A DNA stretch of 45,383 nt from Oscillospiraceae bacterium UBA4632. Lineage in GTDB: Bacteria; Bacillota; Clostridia; Oscillospirales; Oscillospiraceae. Positions 8,426 to 16,781 of this stretch are shown one piece after another; the first letter of the stretch is position 1; every line of letters begins with the position of its first letter. The translations under genes were made by a program, and so were the position numbers. The stretch spans positions 1-45,383 of the forward strand of contig DHMW01000075.1 of the NCBI GenBank assembly GCA_002405995.1. Reading direction: 5' to 3'. The notes under the pieces were generated by a model. It saw only the letters and a list, made by a program, of their open reading frames with translations, did not search any database and was not told where the DNA came from.

Positions 8426-9310
8426 TTACGGCTCTGGCTCGGAAAGCACGCGCTGCGTGCAGTCGATGAACTGCTGCAAGGCGAGGGAGTCGCCCTCGCC
8501 CGCGCGGCGCGCGATGCCGAGCTCCCGCGCCGACGCCGGCTCCACCGGCACGAGGATCACGTGTTCGGCGTGTCCCCGCAGCGTCAGCTCCGTCATCATG
8601 CTCAGCCCCAGCCCGTGGGCGACCATGCTGATGACCGTTGGATCGTCTACGGCGGTGGGCAGGATGTGGGGCTTTACGCCCACGCGGTTGAAGATGCGCA
8701 TGATGTCCTTGTCAAAGCCCTGTGCGGGCATGATGAAGTCGCGCCCGTCAAACGCCTGCAGCGGCAGGCTCTTTCGCCCCTCGAGCGGATAATCCTCCGG
8801 CAGCACGGCGTACATCGGGTCGTCGCGCAGGTGGATCCACTCGTAGCCCTTCTCCTGCTCCTGGCGGCTGACGAAAATGAGATCCATCTTGCCCTGCGAG
8901 AGCAGCTCGTAGGGGCTGCCGACATGGTCTGCCATGCGGATGTCTACATCCACGTCCGGCCGCTCCTCGCGGAAGCGGCGGATGATGCCCGGCAGCCAGT
9001 GGGTCGCCATGCTGGCATAGGCGCTGATGCGGATGATCTCGCTGCGCGAGGACGCCACCTGCGCGATGGTGCTGTCCAGCCGCGCGTTTGCCTGCAAAAA
9101 CTCCCGGATGGCAGGGGCGACGCGCTCGCCGTCCTTCGTCAGGCGCACGCCGCCGCGCCCGCGCTCGAGCAGCGTGAAGCCGACCTCGCGCTCCAGCGAA
9201 TTCATCATATGCGTCAATCCGGACTGCGTGTAGCCCATGACCTCTGCCGCTTTGGTGAAGCTGCCCAAATCGACCGCCATCAGCAGCGCCTCCAGCTTCT
9301 TACTTTCCAC
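8426..9310 (-). CDS. LysR-family transcriptional regulator
   Basis: The 294-residue protein has the N-terminal LysR winged helix (MESKKLEALLMAVDLGSFTKAAEVMGYTQSGLTHMMNSLE) and a C-terminal substrate-binding domain with effector loops. It starts with GTG, preceded by AAGGAG. It is divergent from the NSS-family transporter, and the two promoters overlap, so it most likely controls that transporter and itself. The co-inducer is unknown. Confidence 0.93.
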   Translation of the reverse strand: MESKKLEALLMAVDLGSFTKAAEVMGYTQSGLTHMMNSLEREVGFTLLERGRGGVRLTKDGERVAPAIREFLQANARLDSTIAQVASSRSEIIRISAYASMATHWLPGIIRRFREERPDVDVDIRMADHVGSPYELLSQGKMDLIFVSRQEQEKGYEWIHLRDDPMYAVLPEDYPLEGRKSLPLQAFDGRDFIMPAQGFDKDIMRIFNRVGVKPHILPTAVDDPTVISMVAHGLGLSMMTELTLRGHAEHVILVPVEPASARELGIARRAGEGDSLALQQFIDCTQRVLSEPEP

Positions 9311-9348
9311 AAAAATATTTCTCCTTTATTAGAGTTCTTCATACATTC

Positions 9349-9401
9349 ATTATAATACGTCGCTTTACTATTTGCAAGGCTGATTATATAATTTAGCAAA
9401 T
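9349..9401. promoter_or_regulatory. Overlapping divergent promoters of LysR gene and NSS transporter, with inverted repeat
   Basis: Plus strand: TTTACT (9364-9369), 17 bp, TATAAT (9387-9392) for the transporter. Minus strand: TTGCAA (9377-9372), 17 bp, TATAAT (9354-9349) for the regulator. An inverted repeat ATTTGC (9370-9375) / GCAAAT (9396-9401) sits across the transporter core promoter and is a candidate LysR-type operator. Confidence 0.6.
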
Positions 9402-9497
9402 TTCATCGGCAGGCGCCGGTGGGATGGCGGCGCCCGGCCCGCTGTGTTCGGGAGAGGGCGGCCGCCGCAAATTTTTCAGGAGAGAGAGAATAAACAA

Positions 9498-10973
9498 ATG
9501 GAACAGAAGAAAAAGGTCGGCTTTGCCAGCAGTCTCGGCTTCATCCTGGCAGCGGCAGGCTCCGCGGTGGGCCTCGGCAACATCTGGGCATTCCCCTATA
9601 AAACCTCGCAGAACGGCGGCGCCGCTTTTGTGCTGCTTTATATAGCCTGTGTCATCTTCATCGGCTTTGTTACGATGCTCAGCGAGATCTATCTTGGCCG
9701 CCGCGCCGCGGCGAACCCCATCAGCGCCTACAAGAAGATCGATAAGAACCTCGGCTGGTGCGGTCTTGTCGCCATCATCATCCCCGCGTTCATCACCTGC
9801 TACTATGCGGTGCTCGGCGGCTGGACGACGAAGTTCGCCGTCAACTCCTTCCGCGGCAACGCGGGCATTCTTGCCGACTTCTCCGTCAATACCGGCGAGG
9901 TCATCCTTTTCACCGCCATCTTCGTTGCCGCGGCGGCGATCATCATCGCCTGCGGCGTGGAGGAGGGCATTGAGCGTATGTCCAAGGTGCTCATGCCCAT
10001 CCTGTTCCTCATCGTTGTCGGCGTTGCGGTCTACTCGCTGACGCTGGGCGACGGCGTTGCCGAGGGGCTTGCCTTCTACCTCAAGCCCGACTTTTCCGTC
10101 ATCACCTTCAAGAGCGTGCTCGCCGCGATGGGGCAGGCGTTCTTCTCCCTTTCGCTCGGCATGGGCATCATGATCACCTACGGCTCCTACACCGGCCGCG
10201 AGATCAATATCGTCAGGTCCACGGGGATGATCTGCCTGTTCGATACGGTCGTCGCGCTGCTTGCCGGCCTTGCCATTTTCCCTGCTGTTGCGCACTTTGA
10301 CCCCTCGCTGCTCGGCAGCAGCAAGGGCGTTGCGCTCATCTTCATCATCCTGCCGCAGGTGTTCGATTCCATGGGCTTTGCGGGCAAGCTCGTCAGCTTC
10401 GCCTTCTTCATCATGGTCGTCATCGCCGCCATTACCTCCGTGATGTCCCTCATTGAGGTCGCCACGCAGTTCGTCATCCAGAAGTTCAAGGCGAACCGCA
10501 AGCTCTCCGCGCTGGTCGTTTCCGGTGTCTGCTTCCTTGTGTCCATCCCCGTCGGCATCTCGCTGGGGCATGTCGCTATCCTCGGGGAAAGCTCCCCTGC
10601 GCTCTTCGGGCTGGACTGGCTGACGTTTTTTGACGAGGTCACCAATACCGTGCTGATGCCTATTTGCGCACTATTCTCCTGCGTCGCCGTCGGCTGGGTC
10701 ATCAAGCCGAAAAACGCCATCGCCGAGATCGAGAGCGAGGGCTCGCCGATGGCTCCCTGGCTCAAGAGCTTTTACAGCGTGATGATCCGCTACATCACCC
10801 CGCTGCTGATCGTTGTGGTCGAGATCGGCGGGCTCGTCTCCGAGATCGAAGCCGGCAACATCGCCGTCGTGGTTTTTGCTTACGCGCTGATCGCCGTGTG
10901 CGCCATCGTGTATTTTGCCTTCCTGCGCAACAGCTACACCGGCGCCAACGCCGACGAAAAGCTCAGGAAGTAA
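9498..10973 (+). CDS. Sodium-dependent transporter, neurotransmitter:sodium symporter (NSS/SNF) family
   Basis: The 491-residue protein has about 11-12 membrane helices and the family motif GSAVGLGNIWAFPYKTSQNGG in helix 1, which carries the unwound Na+/substrate site in LeuT homologues. Bacterial members import amino acids with sodium. The start at 9498 follows an AGGAGAGAGAG site; a longer frame from 9444 would begin in GC-rich non-coding DNA. The LysR gene is divergent. A strong terminator follows. Confidence 0.95.
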   Translation: MEQKKKVGFASSLGFILAAAGSAVGLGNIWAFPYKTSQNGGAAFVLLYIACVIFIGFVTMLSEIYLGRRAAANPISAYKKIDKNLGWCGLVAIIIPAFITCYYAVLGGWTTKFAVNSFRGNAGILADFSVNTGEVILFTAIFVAAAAIIIACGVEEGIERMSKVLMPILFLIVVGVAVYSLTLGDGVAEGLAFYLKPDFSVITFKSVLAAMGQAFFSLSLGMGIMITYGSYTGREINIVRSTGMICLFDTVVALLAGLAIFPAVAHFDPSLLGSSKGVALIFIILPQVFDSMGFAGKLVSFAFFIMVVIAAITSVMSLIEVATQFVIQKFKANRKLSALVVSGVCFLVSIPVGISLGHVAILGESSPALFGLDWLTFFDEVTNTVLMPICALFSCVAVGWVIKPKNAIAEIESEGSPMAPWLKSFYSVMIRYITPLLIVVVEIGGLVSEIEAGNIAVVVFAYALIAVCAIVYFAFLRNSYTGANADEKLRK

Positions 10974-10999
10974 AAGGCGTGCCTGAATCTGAACGGCAG

Positions 11000-11035
11000 G
11001 TCCGCCGCCCCCTTGGGGGCGGCGGACTTCTTTTT
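11000..11035 (+). terminator. Intrinsic terminator of the NSS transporter gene
   Basis: A 13-bp GC-rich inverted repeat (GTCCGCCGCCCCC / GGGGGCGGCGGAC) is followed by TTCTTTTT. It rules out the upstream extension of the next reading frame to 11013. Confidence 0.88.
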
Positions 11036-11075
11036 GACCGCGGACACGCATAGAATGGGCAGTGAGGTGATGATC

Positions 11076-11783
11076 TTGAAACGCTGCCATGCTCTTTTGC
11101 TGCTCCTGCTGCTGACATTTTTGGGTCTTTTCCTGCTGCGCGGCGGGGAGGATGCGGCTGCCGTATCCGGCGGTGCGCCCTGCCTCGCCCTGACCTTTGA
11201 CGATGGCCCCTCGGCGCAGACGGCGGCGCTGCTGGACGGGCTGAAGGAGCGCGGCGCGCATGCCACCTTCTTCCTCATCGGCGAGCAGATCGCAGGCAAT
11301 GAGGCGCTCGTTACCCGCATGAAGGACGAGGGGCATCAGGTCGGCAACCACAGCTTCACGCATATCCGGCTGGACGCGGCGGGGGAGACCGAGCTTGCGG
11401 AGATCGCGCAGACGGATGCCGCGCTGCGCGCGCTGCTGGGCGAGGGCGACTACTGGATCCGCCCTCCGTGGGGCTTCTGCGGCGCGGCGCTCAAGCGGAG
11501 CGTTTCCGTCCCGCTTGCTTTCTGGACGGTGGACACGATGGACTGGAGTGTGCGCAGCAGCGAGCTTGTGGCGCACTGCATTGTGCAGAATGCGAAGGAC
11601 GGCGACATCGTGCTGCTGCACGATTCCTACGGGACCAGCGTGGAGGCGGCGCTCCGGGCGATCGACATCCTCGGCGCGCAGGGGTACGAATTTGTCACGC
11701 TTGAGGAACTGTTCGCGCGCTATGGCGTCACGCCGCAGGCAGGACGGTTTTATCTGCGCGCGGACCGGGAGGTCGATTGGTAA
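11076..11783 (+). CDS. Polysaccharide deacetylase (NodB domain), secreted or membrane-anchored
   Basis: The protein has 235 residues from TTG 11076. An N-terminal hydrophobic segment (residues 6-21) acts as signal or anchor. The CE4 motifs are present: TFDDGPS (40-46, with metal and base aspartates), NHSFTH (91-96, metal histidines) and RPPWG (129-133), with a late LLHDSYG. CE4 enzymes remove acetyl groups from peptidoglycan or other surface glycans. The start choice is between ATG 11070 and TTG 11076. GAGGTG at 11064-11069 overlaps the ATG region, so TTG has the better spacing. Confidence 0.9.
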   Translation: MKRCHALLLLLLLTFLGLFLLRGGEDAAAVSGGAPCLALTFDDGPSAQTAALLDGLKERGAHATFFLIGEQIAGNEALVTRMKDEGHQVGNHSFTHIRLDAAGETELAEIAQTDAALRALLGEGDYWIRPPWGFCGAALKRSVSVPLAFWTVDTMDWSVRSSELVAHCIVQNAKDGDIVLLHDSYGTSVEAALRAIDILGAQGYEFVTLEELFARYGVTPQAGRFYLRADREVDW

Positions 11784-11826
11784 GCCGGTAAGGAATGCGC
11801 TTTTTCGAAAAATGTAAAATTAGGGC

Positions 11827-11855
11827 TTGCAATTCGCGCCGGAGTGTGCTATTCT
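11827..11855 (+). promoter_or_regulatory. Promoter of tRNA-Pro
   Basis: TTGCAA (11827-11832), a 17-bp spacer and TATTCT (11850-11855). The surrounding bases closely resemble the phage small-RNA promoter at 40502. Confidence 0.6.
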
Positions 11856-11886
11856 ACTTAAGCTGATATGAGCGATAAGTCCTTAT

Positions 11887-11962
11887 CCGGGTGTGGCGCA
11901 GTTGGTAGCGCGCTTGACTGGGGGTCAAGAGGCCGTGAGTTCAAGTCTCGCCACTCGGACCA
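11887..11962 (+). tRNA. tRNA-Pro (anticodon GGG), prophage integration site
   Basis: The cloverleaf folds with acceptor CCGGGTG/CACTCGG, anticodon stem CTTGA/TCAAG and loop CTGGGGG (anticodon GGG), a T arm with GTTCAAGTC, then A and an encoded CCA at 11960-11962. Its 3' 23 bases are repeated at 45361-45383, so the gene is the attB of the prophage and is kept intact at the left junction. Confidence 0.96.
11938..11960. other. attL core (23-bp direct repeat)
   Basis: The 23 bases from AGTTCAAG to CACTCGGAC at the end of tRNA-Pro are identical to 45361-45383; the base before the repeat differs (G here, A there). This marks the left end of the prophage. The true core could be longer at its right side, because the window ends inside the second copy. 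Confidence 0.92.
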
Positions 11963-11970
11963 AAGCAAGA

Positions 11971-12025
11971 AGCCTTGATATTACTGATTTTTCCAGTAAT
12001 ATCAAGGCTTTTTCTTGCTTTTTTA
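11971..12025 (+). terminator. Strong terminator after tRNA-Pro, probably bidirectional
   Basis: A perfect 16-bp stem (AGCCTTGATATTACTG, 11971-11986, with its complement at 11994-12009) is flanked by complementary AAGCAAGA/TCTTGCTT and followed by T-rich DNA. It lies inside the prophage, past the att core, so the phage brings a new terminator for the tRNA and may also end its own leftward late transcript here. Confidence 0.85.
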
Positions 12026-12063
12026 GCTTGTCGTTCCAACCAGCTGTGACCAGTTATAGCCAC

Positions 12064-12089
12064 CTGTGTGAACACAGCTCTGAACACAG
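12064..12089. other. Candidate integrase arm sites, left end
   Basis: TGAACACAG occurs at 12069-12077 and again at 12081-12089, a 12-bp period; the first copy is also part of the inverted repeat CTGTGT-GA-ACACAG. A third copy lies at 45303-45311 beside attR. Confidence 0.5.
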
Positions 12090-12097
12090 AAATATCT

Positions 12098-12700
12098 TTA
12101 TTCCGTCGCCGCTGTGATCCACCGGCTTACGTACTCCCCCCACGCTTTCTGCGTCGCGGGGCCAAAGGAGCCGTCCACGTCAAGTGCCCAGCCGCAGGCG
12201 GTGAGCAGCGCCTGAAGCTTCTTGACCTCCTCGCCGGTGTCGCCGCGCACGAGCGCGCGCTTTTCTGTCGAAGGTGCACGATACAGCGGCATGTTGGGCG
12301 GGAACGTTCCCTTCAGGATCATGGACGAGGTGTACTTTCCGCCGCAGTCCCACTGGAAGTGCGTCCGGTCAACGAAGCTCGTCCAGTCGCCGCCCCACGA
12401 GAAACCGACCTGCTTGCCAATCTTGGCGCAGCGGGCGAAGAAGTCCGCATCGTCGTACTCATGCCCCTTGACGTTTTTGCAGATGTCAAAAGCGAGCCCG
12501 GCGCCGCACGCATGGAACGTCGGCACCGTCGCGGTCTTGCTCGCGTAGCCCTTGGCAACGAGGTCGCGCTGGTACTCCTCGTCGCGCACCGTCTCGGTCA
12601 CGAGGACATCCAGCCCCTCCGCCTTGCAGAGCGCGAGAAACGCCTCGCAGTTGGCGCGCACATCGGAACGCAGATAGCTTAAATCCCTGCTGTGGAACAT
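12098..12700 (-). CDS. Phage endolysin: M15-type peptidase with C-terminal peptidoglycan-binding domain
   Basis: The 200-residue protein has a VanY/CwlK-like M15 peptidase fold: TVRDEEYQ, then the zinc site FHACGAGLAFD and the late histidine in DRTHFQW. Residues about 145-200 (RALVRGDTGEEVKKLQALLTACG, DGSFGPATQKAW) form a PG_binding_1 repeat. It is the last late gene, next to holin, and would cleave peptide cross-links or stems in peptidoglycan at lysis. The ribosome site is GGAGGGAG. Confidence 0.92.
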   Translation of the reverse strand: MFHSRDLSYLRSDVRANCEAFLALCKAEGLDVLVTETVRDEEYQRDLVAKGYASKTATVPTFHACGAGLAFDICKNVKGHEYDDADFFARCAKIGKQVGFSWGGDWTSFVDRTHFQWDCGGKYTSSMILKGTFPPNMPLYRAPSTEKRALVRGDTGEEVKKLQALLTACGWALDVDGSFGPATQKAWGEYVSRWITAATE

Positions 12701-12713
12701 TGCCGCTCCCTCC

Positions 12714-13436
12714 TCAGATGAATTTCACCGCGTAGAACTGCTTCTGCCCGGCGTTGATCCTGCTCGCAGCTCCGCGGATGGCGGCGACGTGACCGCCATC
12801 CAGCATGATCGCCTTCTCAAGCTTCAGCTTGTCGCGGCAGAAGGCATTGACCTGCGCCGCCGTCATGCTGCGGCAGTACACGCCATACAGCATCCCGCCC
12901 TTATAGCCGAGCGCCGTGTGGTTGGTTTTTCGCAAAACGTCGCTGTAAGCCCCTGTGAAGCCCTCTGTGGCCGGGGAATAATTTCCGAGCAATCCCATGC
13001 CCCCGACTGCCCAAACAATCTCAGAGAGCGGCAGAGCGCCGTCCGTGATGCTTTTTGTGCGGGCGATACCGATCGCGCCGTCCCGGGTGCGGTACAGCAC
13101 ACTCTCCGGAGCGTTGGGGCAGTGGCAGCTTGTGCCGCAGACCACCTTGCCGCCCTGGACGAGGATGCTGCACGGCCTGCCCGCCCAGCTGAAGCTTCCG
13201 CTGATAGCGTTCTCGGGCAGTCCGCTGTTGGGATTGCACGGCTCGATGTCCTTCGCGATGAGGCACGGCTGGCCGTACAGCTCCACGTTGAGTGGAAAGC
13301 AGTCCGCGCCCACCTTCGCCGCGATCTCGCTCACAGTCTGGTTGCCGATGTAGCCGTTATCCAGCGCGCCAACGGCACGCTGGACGGCTTTGATCATGCG
13401 GACCTCCTCCGAGGTCGCGCCCACTACGTCCTTCAT
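12714..13436 (-). CDS. PG-binding-like N-terminus plus phosphodiester-glycosidase-like (NAGPA) domain protein
   Basis: The protein has 240 residues. The first ~55 residues (EEVRMIKAVQRAVGALDNGYIGNQTVSEIAAK) look like a degenerate peptidoglycan-binding repeat. The rest ends in GVYCRSMTAAQVNAFCRDKLKLEKAIMLDGGHVAAI in a pattern like the LDGG motif of the NAGPA/phosphodiester glycosidase fold. Its ATG overlaps the holin stop (ATGA), and it precedes the endolysin, so it belongs to the lysis cassette. A role in cutting phosphodiester-linked glycans such as teichoic acid is possible but unproven. Confidence 0.6.
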   Translation of the reverse strand: MKDVVGATSEEVRMIKAVQRAVGALDNGYIGNQTVSEIAAKVGADCFPLNVELYGQPCLIAKDIEPCNPNSGLPENAISGSFSWAGRPCSILVQGGKVVCGTSCHCPNAPESVLYRTRDGAIGIARTKSITDGALPLSEIVWAVGGMGLLGNYSPATEGFTGAYSDVLRKTNHTALGYKGGMLYGVYCRSMTAAQVNAFCRDKLKLEKAIMLDGGHVAAIRGAASRINAGQKQFYAVKFI

Positions 13437-13942
13437 TCCTGCGCCTCCTCTTCTTCGTCGGCGCCGTTGTCCTCGCCGGTGATAAGCTTGTCGCCCGCCG
13501 CATTCACGGCGTCCTTCCCCGCCTTGAGCAGCCGCACGAGCCATTTCGGCACCTTCGCGCCCATGCTCACGCCGTGTTCGGCGAGGCTCCCCAGCTCGCC
13601 GATGATATACCACACGACCACCAGCGGCCCGATCATCACCGTGTAGTCAAACGGCAGCTTGACGCCCGGTAGATTGGCAAGCATCATGCCGATGAGCCAG
13701 TCCGCCAGCAGCGCGATGCAGACGATGACGATCATGCCGCCCTTGTGCCACGCGCCCTCGCGCAGCTTGGCGCTCGACCACTCCCCGCGGTGCGCCGCTG
13801 CCGCCGAGCCGATCAGCCAGTCGGCCAGCATCAGGCCGGCCCATACGACCACCAGCCACCCGAACCAGCCCCAGAAAGCCGTCAGCACCGCGACCGTCGC
13901 GGTGATCCACGCCTTCAGCGTCGTCAATGCGTTGTGTTCCAT
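13433..13942 (-). CDS. Phage holin (TcdE/phage holin family 4-like)
   Basis: The 169-residue protein has hydrophobic segments at about 12-43, 68-90 and 100-115, then an amphipathic stretch and a highly acidic C-terminus (EDNGADEEEEAQE). Size, topology and its place just before the endolysin fit phage holins of the TcdE/Phage_holin_4 group, which permeabilise the membrane to release the endolysin. Confidence 0.85.
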   Translation of the reverse strand: MEHNALTTLKAWITATVAVLTAFWGWFGWLVVVWAGLMLADWLIGSAAAAHRGEWSSAKLREGAWHKGGMIVIVCIALLADWLIGMMLANLPGVKLPFDYTVMIGPLVVVWYIIGELGSLAEHGVSMGAKVPKWLVRLLKAGKDAVNAAGDKLITGEDNGADEEEEAQE

Positions 13943-13960
13943 CTCTTCTTCCCTCTCCTT

Positions 13961-14461
13961 TCAGCTCTCCCACGCCGCAGCGTACTCCGCTGGCGTGTAT
14001 ACTGTGTCCTGCTTGCAGCGATAATAGCCGCCGTCAAAGATCATCCACTCGCCCGCGTGATACATGTCGTGCGCGCCGGTCGGGCGGACGAATTCCCGCG
14101 CCGTCTCTCTGCTCTTGCCGTGCAGGGGCCGGTTGAATACCCCCCATGCGGCGCTGCCAGGGGTGATATCTGGATGCACCGCGTTGTCGTACGCCGCGAA
14201 GCACTCCCACACCTGCTCAGGCTCGTCTGCGGTGTAGATGTCGCCGACGGCATGCTCGCCCGCCGTCCACTTGGGGTACAGCGCCGAAATGCGCAGCCTG
14301 TCATCATCATCCGTTACACACGCTACCGCAATGTCTACCGCTGCGCGCATCCCCTGCGCCTGCGGCACGCTCTCCACGCCGAGGATGCCCAGTGCTGCGG
14401 CGCTCTTTGCGTTCTGCGCGCCCTCTTCCGCGCGTTTTTTCATGTAATCACTCAGCTTCAT
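13961..14461 (-). CDS. Tail-associated protein with C-terminal CBM5/12-like carbohydrate-binding module
   Basis: The protein has 166 residues from the ATG that overlaps the upstream stop by one base (TGATG). The N-terminus is helical (MKLSDYMKKRAEEGAQNAKS). The C-terminus MYHAGEWMIFDGGYYRCKQDTVYTPAEYAAAW matches the aromatic pattern of chitin-binding type CBM5/12 modules. It probably binds surface sugar during adsorption. Confidence 0.7.
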   Translation of the reverse strand: MKLSDYMKKRAEEGAQNAKSAAALGILGVESVPQAQGMRAAVDIAVACVTDDDDRLRISALYPKWTAGEHAVGDIYTADEPEQVWECFAAYDNAVHPDITPGSAAWGVFNRPLHGKSRETAREFVRPTGAHDMYHAGEWMIFDGGYYRCKQDTVYTPAEYAAAWES

Positions 14462-15405
14462 CAGCTTTCCACCTCCACGATCACGACCGGCTCGCTGCAC
14501 ACGGCCTTGCCCTCGCTCTTTGCGTAGACCTTGACACCCAGTACCCACTTGTCCGTCGTCTTGGCCGTGTTGCTCAGCTCCACCACCTGATCCGCCGTGC
14601 AGTCCACCCACACCGGTGTCTCGTCCTTGGCGTTGTTGCTGACCTGGATCGTGGTTTCCGTCGCGCTCGCGATCTCCACCTGCACCTTCGCTTTCTTCGG
14701 GCGTGCTGTGGTCTCGCCGCAGTACGCAACAAAGCTCAACTCACGGTAGAGCTTGCTCACATCCGGCAGGATATAGATTGTGTCCTCCGTAGCGTCGGAC
14801 ACCATTGTGTCTTTCGACACCTTAAAAGCGGGGCGCGCGGAGCAGCCGCTGGCCGCATTGTTCGAGATGACGTTGCCGTTGGCGCTCACGCGCCGGCACT
14901 GCTCGGCAGACCCAGCCGAGCGCAGCCACCAGACGACCGCAACTCCGGCGCTGTTATATGCCTTTCGGGCATTATTGTCGTCCGTCTTGCCGGTATGGGT
15001 TTTGAGTACGGACAGGATGCTGTCGCCCTCCACGCCTCCGGCTGCGACTACATTGCTCTCGGCGAGCAGAAACGCCTGGCGAGCAATCTCCGTCACGGTG
15101 TCGGAATCCGCAGGCTTGACCTTGATCGTCGTCGGGATGATGCAGGCGCGCATTTTGGCATCAAAGCGAGACAGATATCCGCTCGCCGCATCGTTGAGCC
15201 AGGTGTCCATCAAGCCGTCAATGTACGTCGAGTCGTTGGTATTGTTCATCCTGTGGCCCTCGTCCGTAGCGGGCGCTCTCAGCAGTACCACGCCGTCCGA
15301 TTCCTTCCACAGCGGCCAATAGGCAACGGTTGTTGCCACGCCGTTGATTGTTTCCTCGTAATAGAGGACTTCGCTCAAATCGACCTCGCTAATTGGTCTT
15401 GGCAA
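14461..15405 (-). CDS. Putative receptor-binding tail protein with DUF6273-like domain
   Basis: The protein has 314 residues from TTG 15405, chosen because AAAGGGG lies 9 bases upstream; an in-frame GTG at 15480 has no spaced ribosome site. The centre (about 28-195) carries WWLRS (159-163) and SARPAFKV near 190, the pattern of DUF6273 domains, which I place with C-type-lectin/formylglycine-enzyme-like folds. The C-terminal ~100 residues look like a beta-sandwich. The location among tail tip genes suggests host recognition. Confidence 0.65.
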   Translation of the reverse strand: MPRPISEVDLSEVLYYEETINGVATTVAYWPLWKESDGVVLLRAPATDEGHRMNNTNDSTYIDGLMDTWLNDAASGYLSRFDAKMRACIIPTTIKVKPADSDTVTEIARQAFLLAESNVVAAGGVEGDSILSVLKTHTGKTDDNNARKAYNSAGVAVVWWLRSAGSAEQCRRVSANGNVISNNAASGCSARPAFKVSKDTMVSDATEDTIYILPDVSKLYRELSFVAYCGETTARPKKAKVQVEIASATETTIQVSNNAKDETPVWVDCTADQVVELSNTAKTTDKWVLGVKVYAKSEGKAVCSEPVVIVEVES

Positions 15406-15486
15406 GGATCTCAACCCCTTTCTTAGTTGTTCTCGTTTGATATCCCGCCTTGTGCAAAAGCAGGATGAAATGTCTGTCACCCTCGA

Positions 15487-15678
15487 TCATGAGACAACGG
15501 TGCGCGAGTATTTATCCACCGCACCCTTTGATACCGTCAGCTCCGCGCTGTCGGTAAAGTCGGCGATAAACACCTCGACGTCCCCGAGGTCGATATCATA
15601 AATATTCGGGACCTGGAGTGGTTTCCCTCCGACAAGCACCAGCTTGCCGTCCACCAACACAAAGCTCGATCCGGTCAT
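15487..15678 (-). CDS. Small phage tail-region protein (unknown)
   Basis: The protein has 63 residues from the ATG at 15678, which has GGAGGG 7 bases upstream and overlaps the previous stop (ATGA). It is mostly beta (FVLVDGKLVLVGGKPLQV, DVEVFIADFTDSAELTV). I recognise no family. It is translationally coupled between two tail fibre genes. Confidence 0.65.
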   Translation of the reverse strand: MTGSSFVLVDGKLVLVGGKPLQVPNIYDIDLGDVEVFIADFTDSAELTVSKGAVDKYSRTVVS

Positions 15679-16562
15679 GTTGCTGCCCTCCATCCGATTT
15701 TCAGGTCTGCGCCCACACCGAGGAATTTGCCGATATCATCCGCAGACACGCCAAGCAAAGCTGCCTCCGTAGCGGCCACCAGCGTGCCGACGCAGGGATT
15801 CGTCAGCTTTGCAGCCTCTTGGGCGGCCTCTGCAGCCTTTTCCTGCGCAGTGGCAGCGCTGCCTGCCGCTGCCGCTGCGGACGTCTGAGCAGCTTCCTGC
15901 GCCGATTCCGCTGCTGTTTTGGCGCTCTCCGCGCCGGTCTTGGCAGTCTCCGCCGCATCCTGCGCATCCTCGGCAGCAGCATGCGCCGTCTGTGCCGCCG
16001 TCTTCGCGTCAACCGCCGCCGACGCCGCTGCCTGCGCTGCCTGCGCGGCATTTCCTGCGCCGGCTGCGGCGTTGGCAGCAGCCTGGGCGGCCTTCGCCGC
16101 TTCGTCTGCGCTGTCCGCCGCTTCCGCAGCGGCCTTTTGAGCGTTTCCCGCGCTCGCCTCCGCTGCTGCACCTGCGGTCAGCACCTCGTCCACCCAGCTT
16201 TTCTGCGGCTCGGGCGGGTCGGTCGGCTCCTGACCGGAGAGGGAAGTGTTGACGATCGTCCCCCACGTCTGTGACTTGGCGATCACGCCGCCCACGGTGT
16301 AGGTCAGCTCGGCATTGCCGTACCCGTCTTTGGCTGTATCAGCGCTGCCGATGGTCCAGACAAGGTCTGCGCCCTCTTTGGCAACGGCGGCGGGATAGGG
16401 GGCGCTGTCGCCGGGACGGCGGACAACGAGTGAAAATCCGCCCGCGCCGTACAGCTTGGTGTAGCTCTCAATGATGCCAGGCCATACGATGCGCACCGCG
16501 CCGTTCTCGCCCTGTCGCCCCAGCGGGATGCGCATATTATCGCGCACAGCGACCGTTCTCAT
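15675..16562 (-). CDS. Tail fibre / baseplate upper protein with alanine-rich coiled coil
   Basis: The 295-residue protein starts with a BppU-like beta domain (residues 1 to about 115). Next is an Ala-rich segment of about 125 residues (about 128-255) built of A-A-x-x-A-x-x heptad-like repeats with few hydrophobic residues other than alanine, and then a small C-terminal domain (GVSADDIGKFLGVGADLKIGWRAAT). The middle should form a long trimeric or helical shaft. It probably connects the baseplate to the distal binding domains. Confidence 0.75.
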   Translation of the reverse strand: MRTVAVRDNMRIPLGRQGENGAVRIVWPGIIESYTKLYGAGGFSLVVRRPGDSAPYPAAVAKEGADLVWTIGSADTAKDGYGNAELTYTVGGVIAKSQTWGTIVNTSLSGQEPTDPPEPQKSWVDEVLTAGAAAEASAGNAQKAAAEAADSADEAAKAAQAAANAAAGAGNAAQAAQAAASAAVDAKTAAQTAHAAAEDAQDAAETAKTGAESAKTAAESAQEAAQTSAAAAAGSAATAQEKAAEAAQEAAKLTNPCVGTLVAATEAALLGVSADDIGKFLGVGADLKIGWRAAT

Positions 16563-16780
16563 GTCTCCACCTCACTTGCCGCCTGCACGCTCAGCATGGC
16601 GCGGTATTCGTCGCGCTTCTTCACTGCTGCCGCAAGCTCCTGCCCGGCCCGTTCCGTCAGCGCGAACGCCCGCTGCAGCGCCTGCCGCACCTGCATCATG
16701 CGGTCAACGTCCTCGCGCTTGACGCTGATCTCCAGCGCCGTGTTGAACGCCGTCTGCAATTCCTTCTTGATCTCTTCCAT
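16559..16780 (-). CDS. Small helical tail-region protein (unknown)
   Basis: The protein has 73 residues from MEEIKKELQ at 16780, preceded by AAAGGCGG. It is fully helical with charged heptads (VKREDVDRMMQVRQALQRAFALTERAGQELAAAVKK). It ends 4 bp inside the next gene (ATGA). Possibly a fibre chaperone or XkdX-like accessory protein; not recognised. Confidence 0.65.
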   Translation of the reverse strand: MEEIKKELQTAFNTALEISVKREDVDRMMQVRQALQRAFALTERAGQELAAAVKKRDEYRAMLSVQAASEVET

Positions 16781-16781
16781 G

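Noticed and set aside
14461..15405. Diversity-generating retroelement target with template repeat
   Set aside because: A lectin-like variable protein is plausible, but no reverse transcriptase or near-identical template/variable repeat pair was found in the window.
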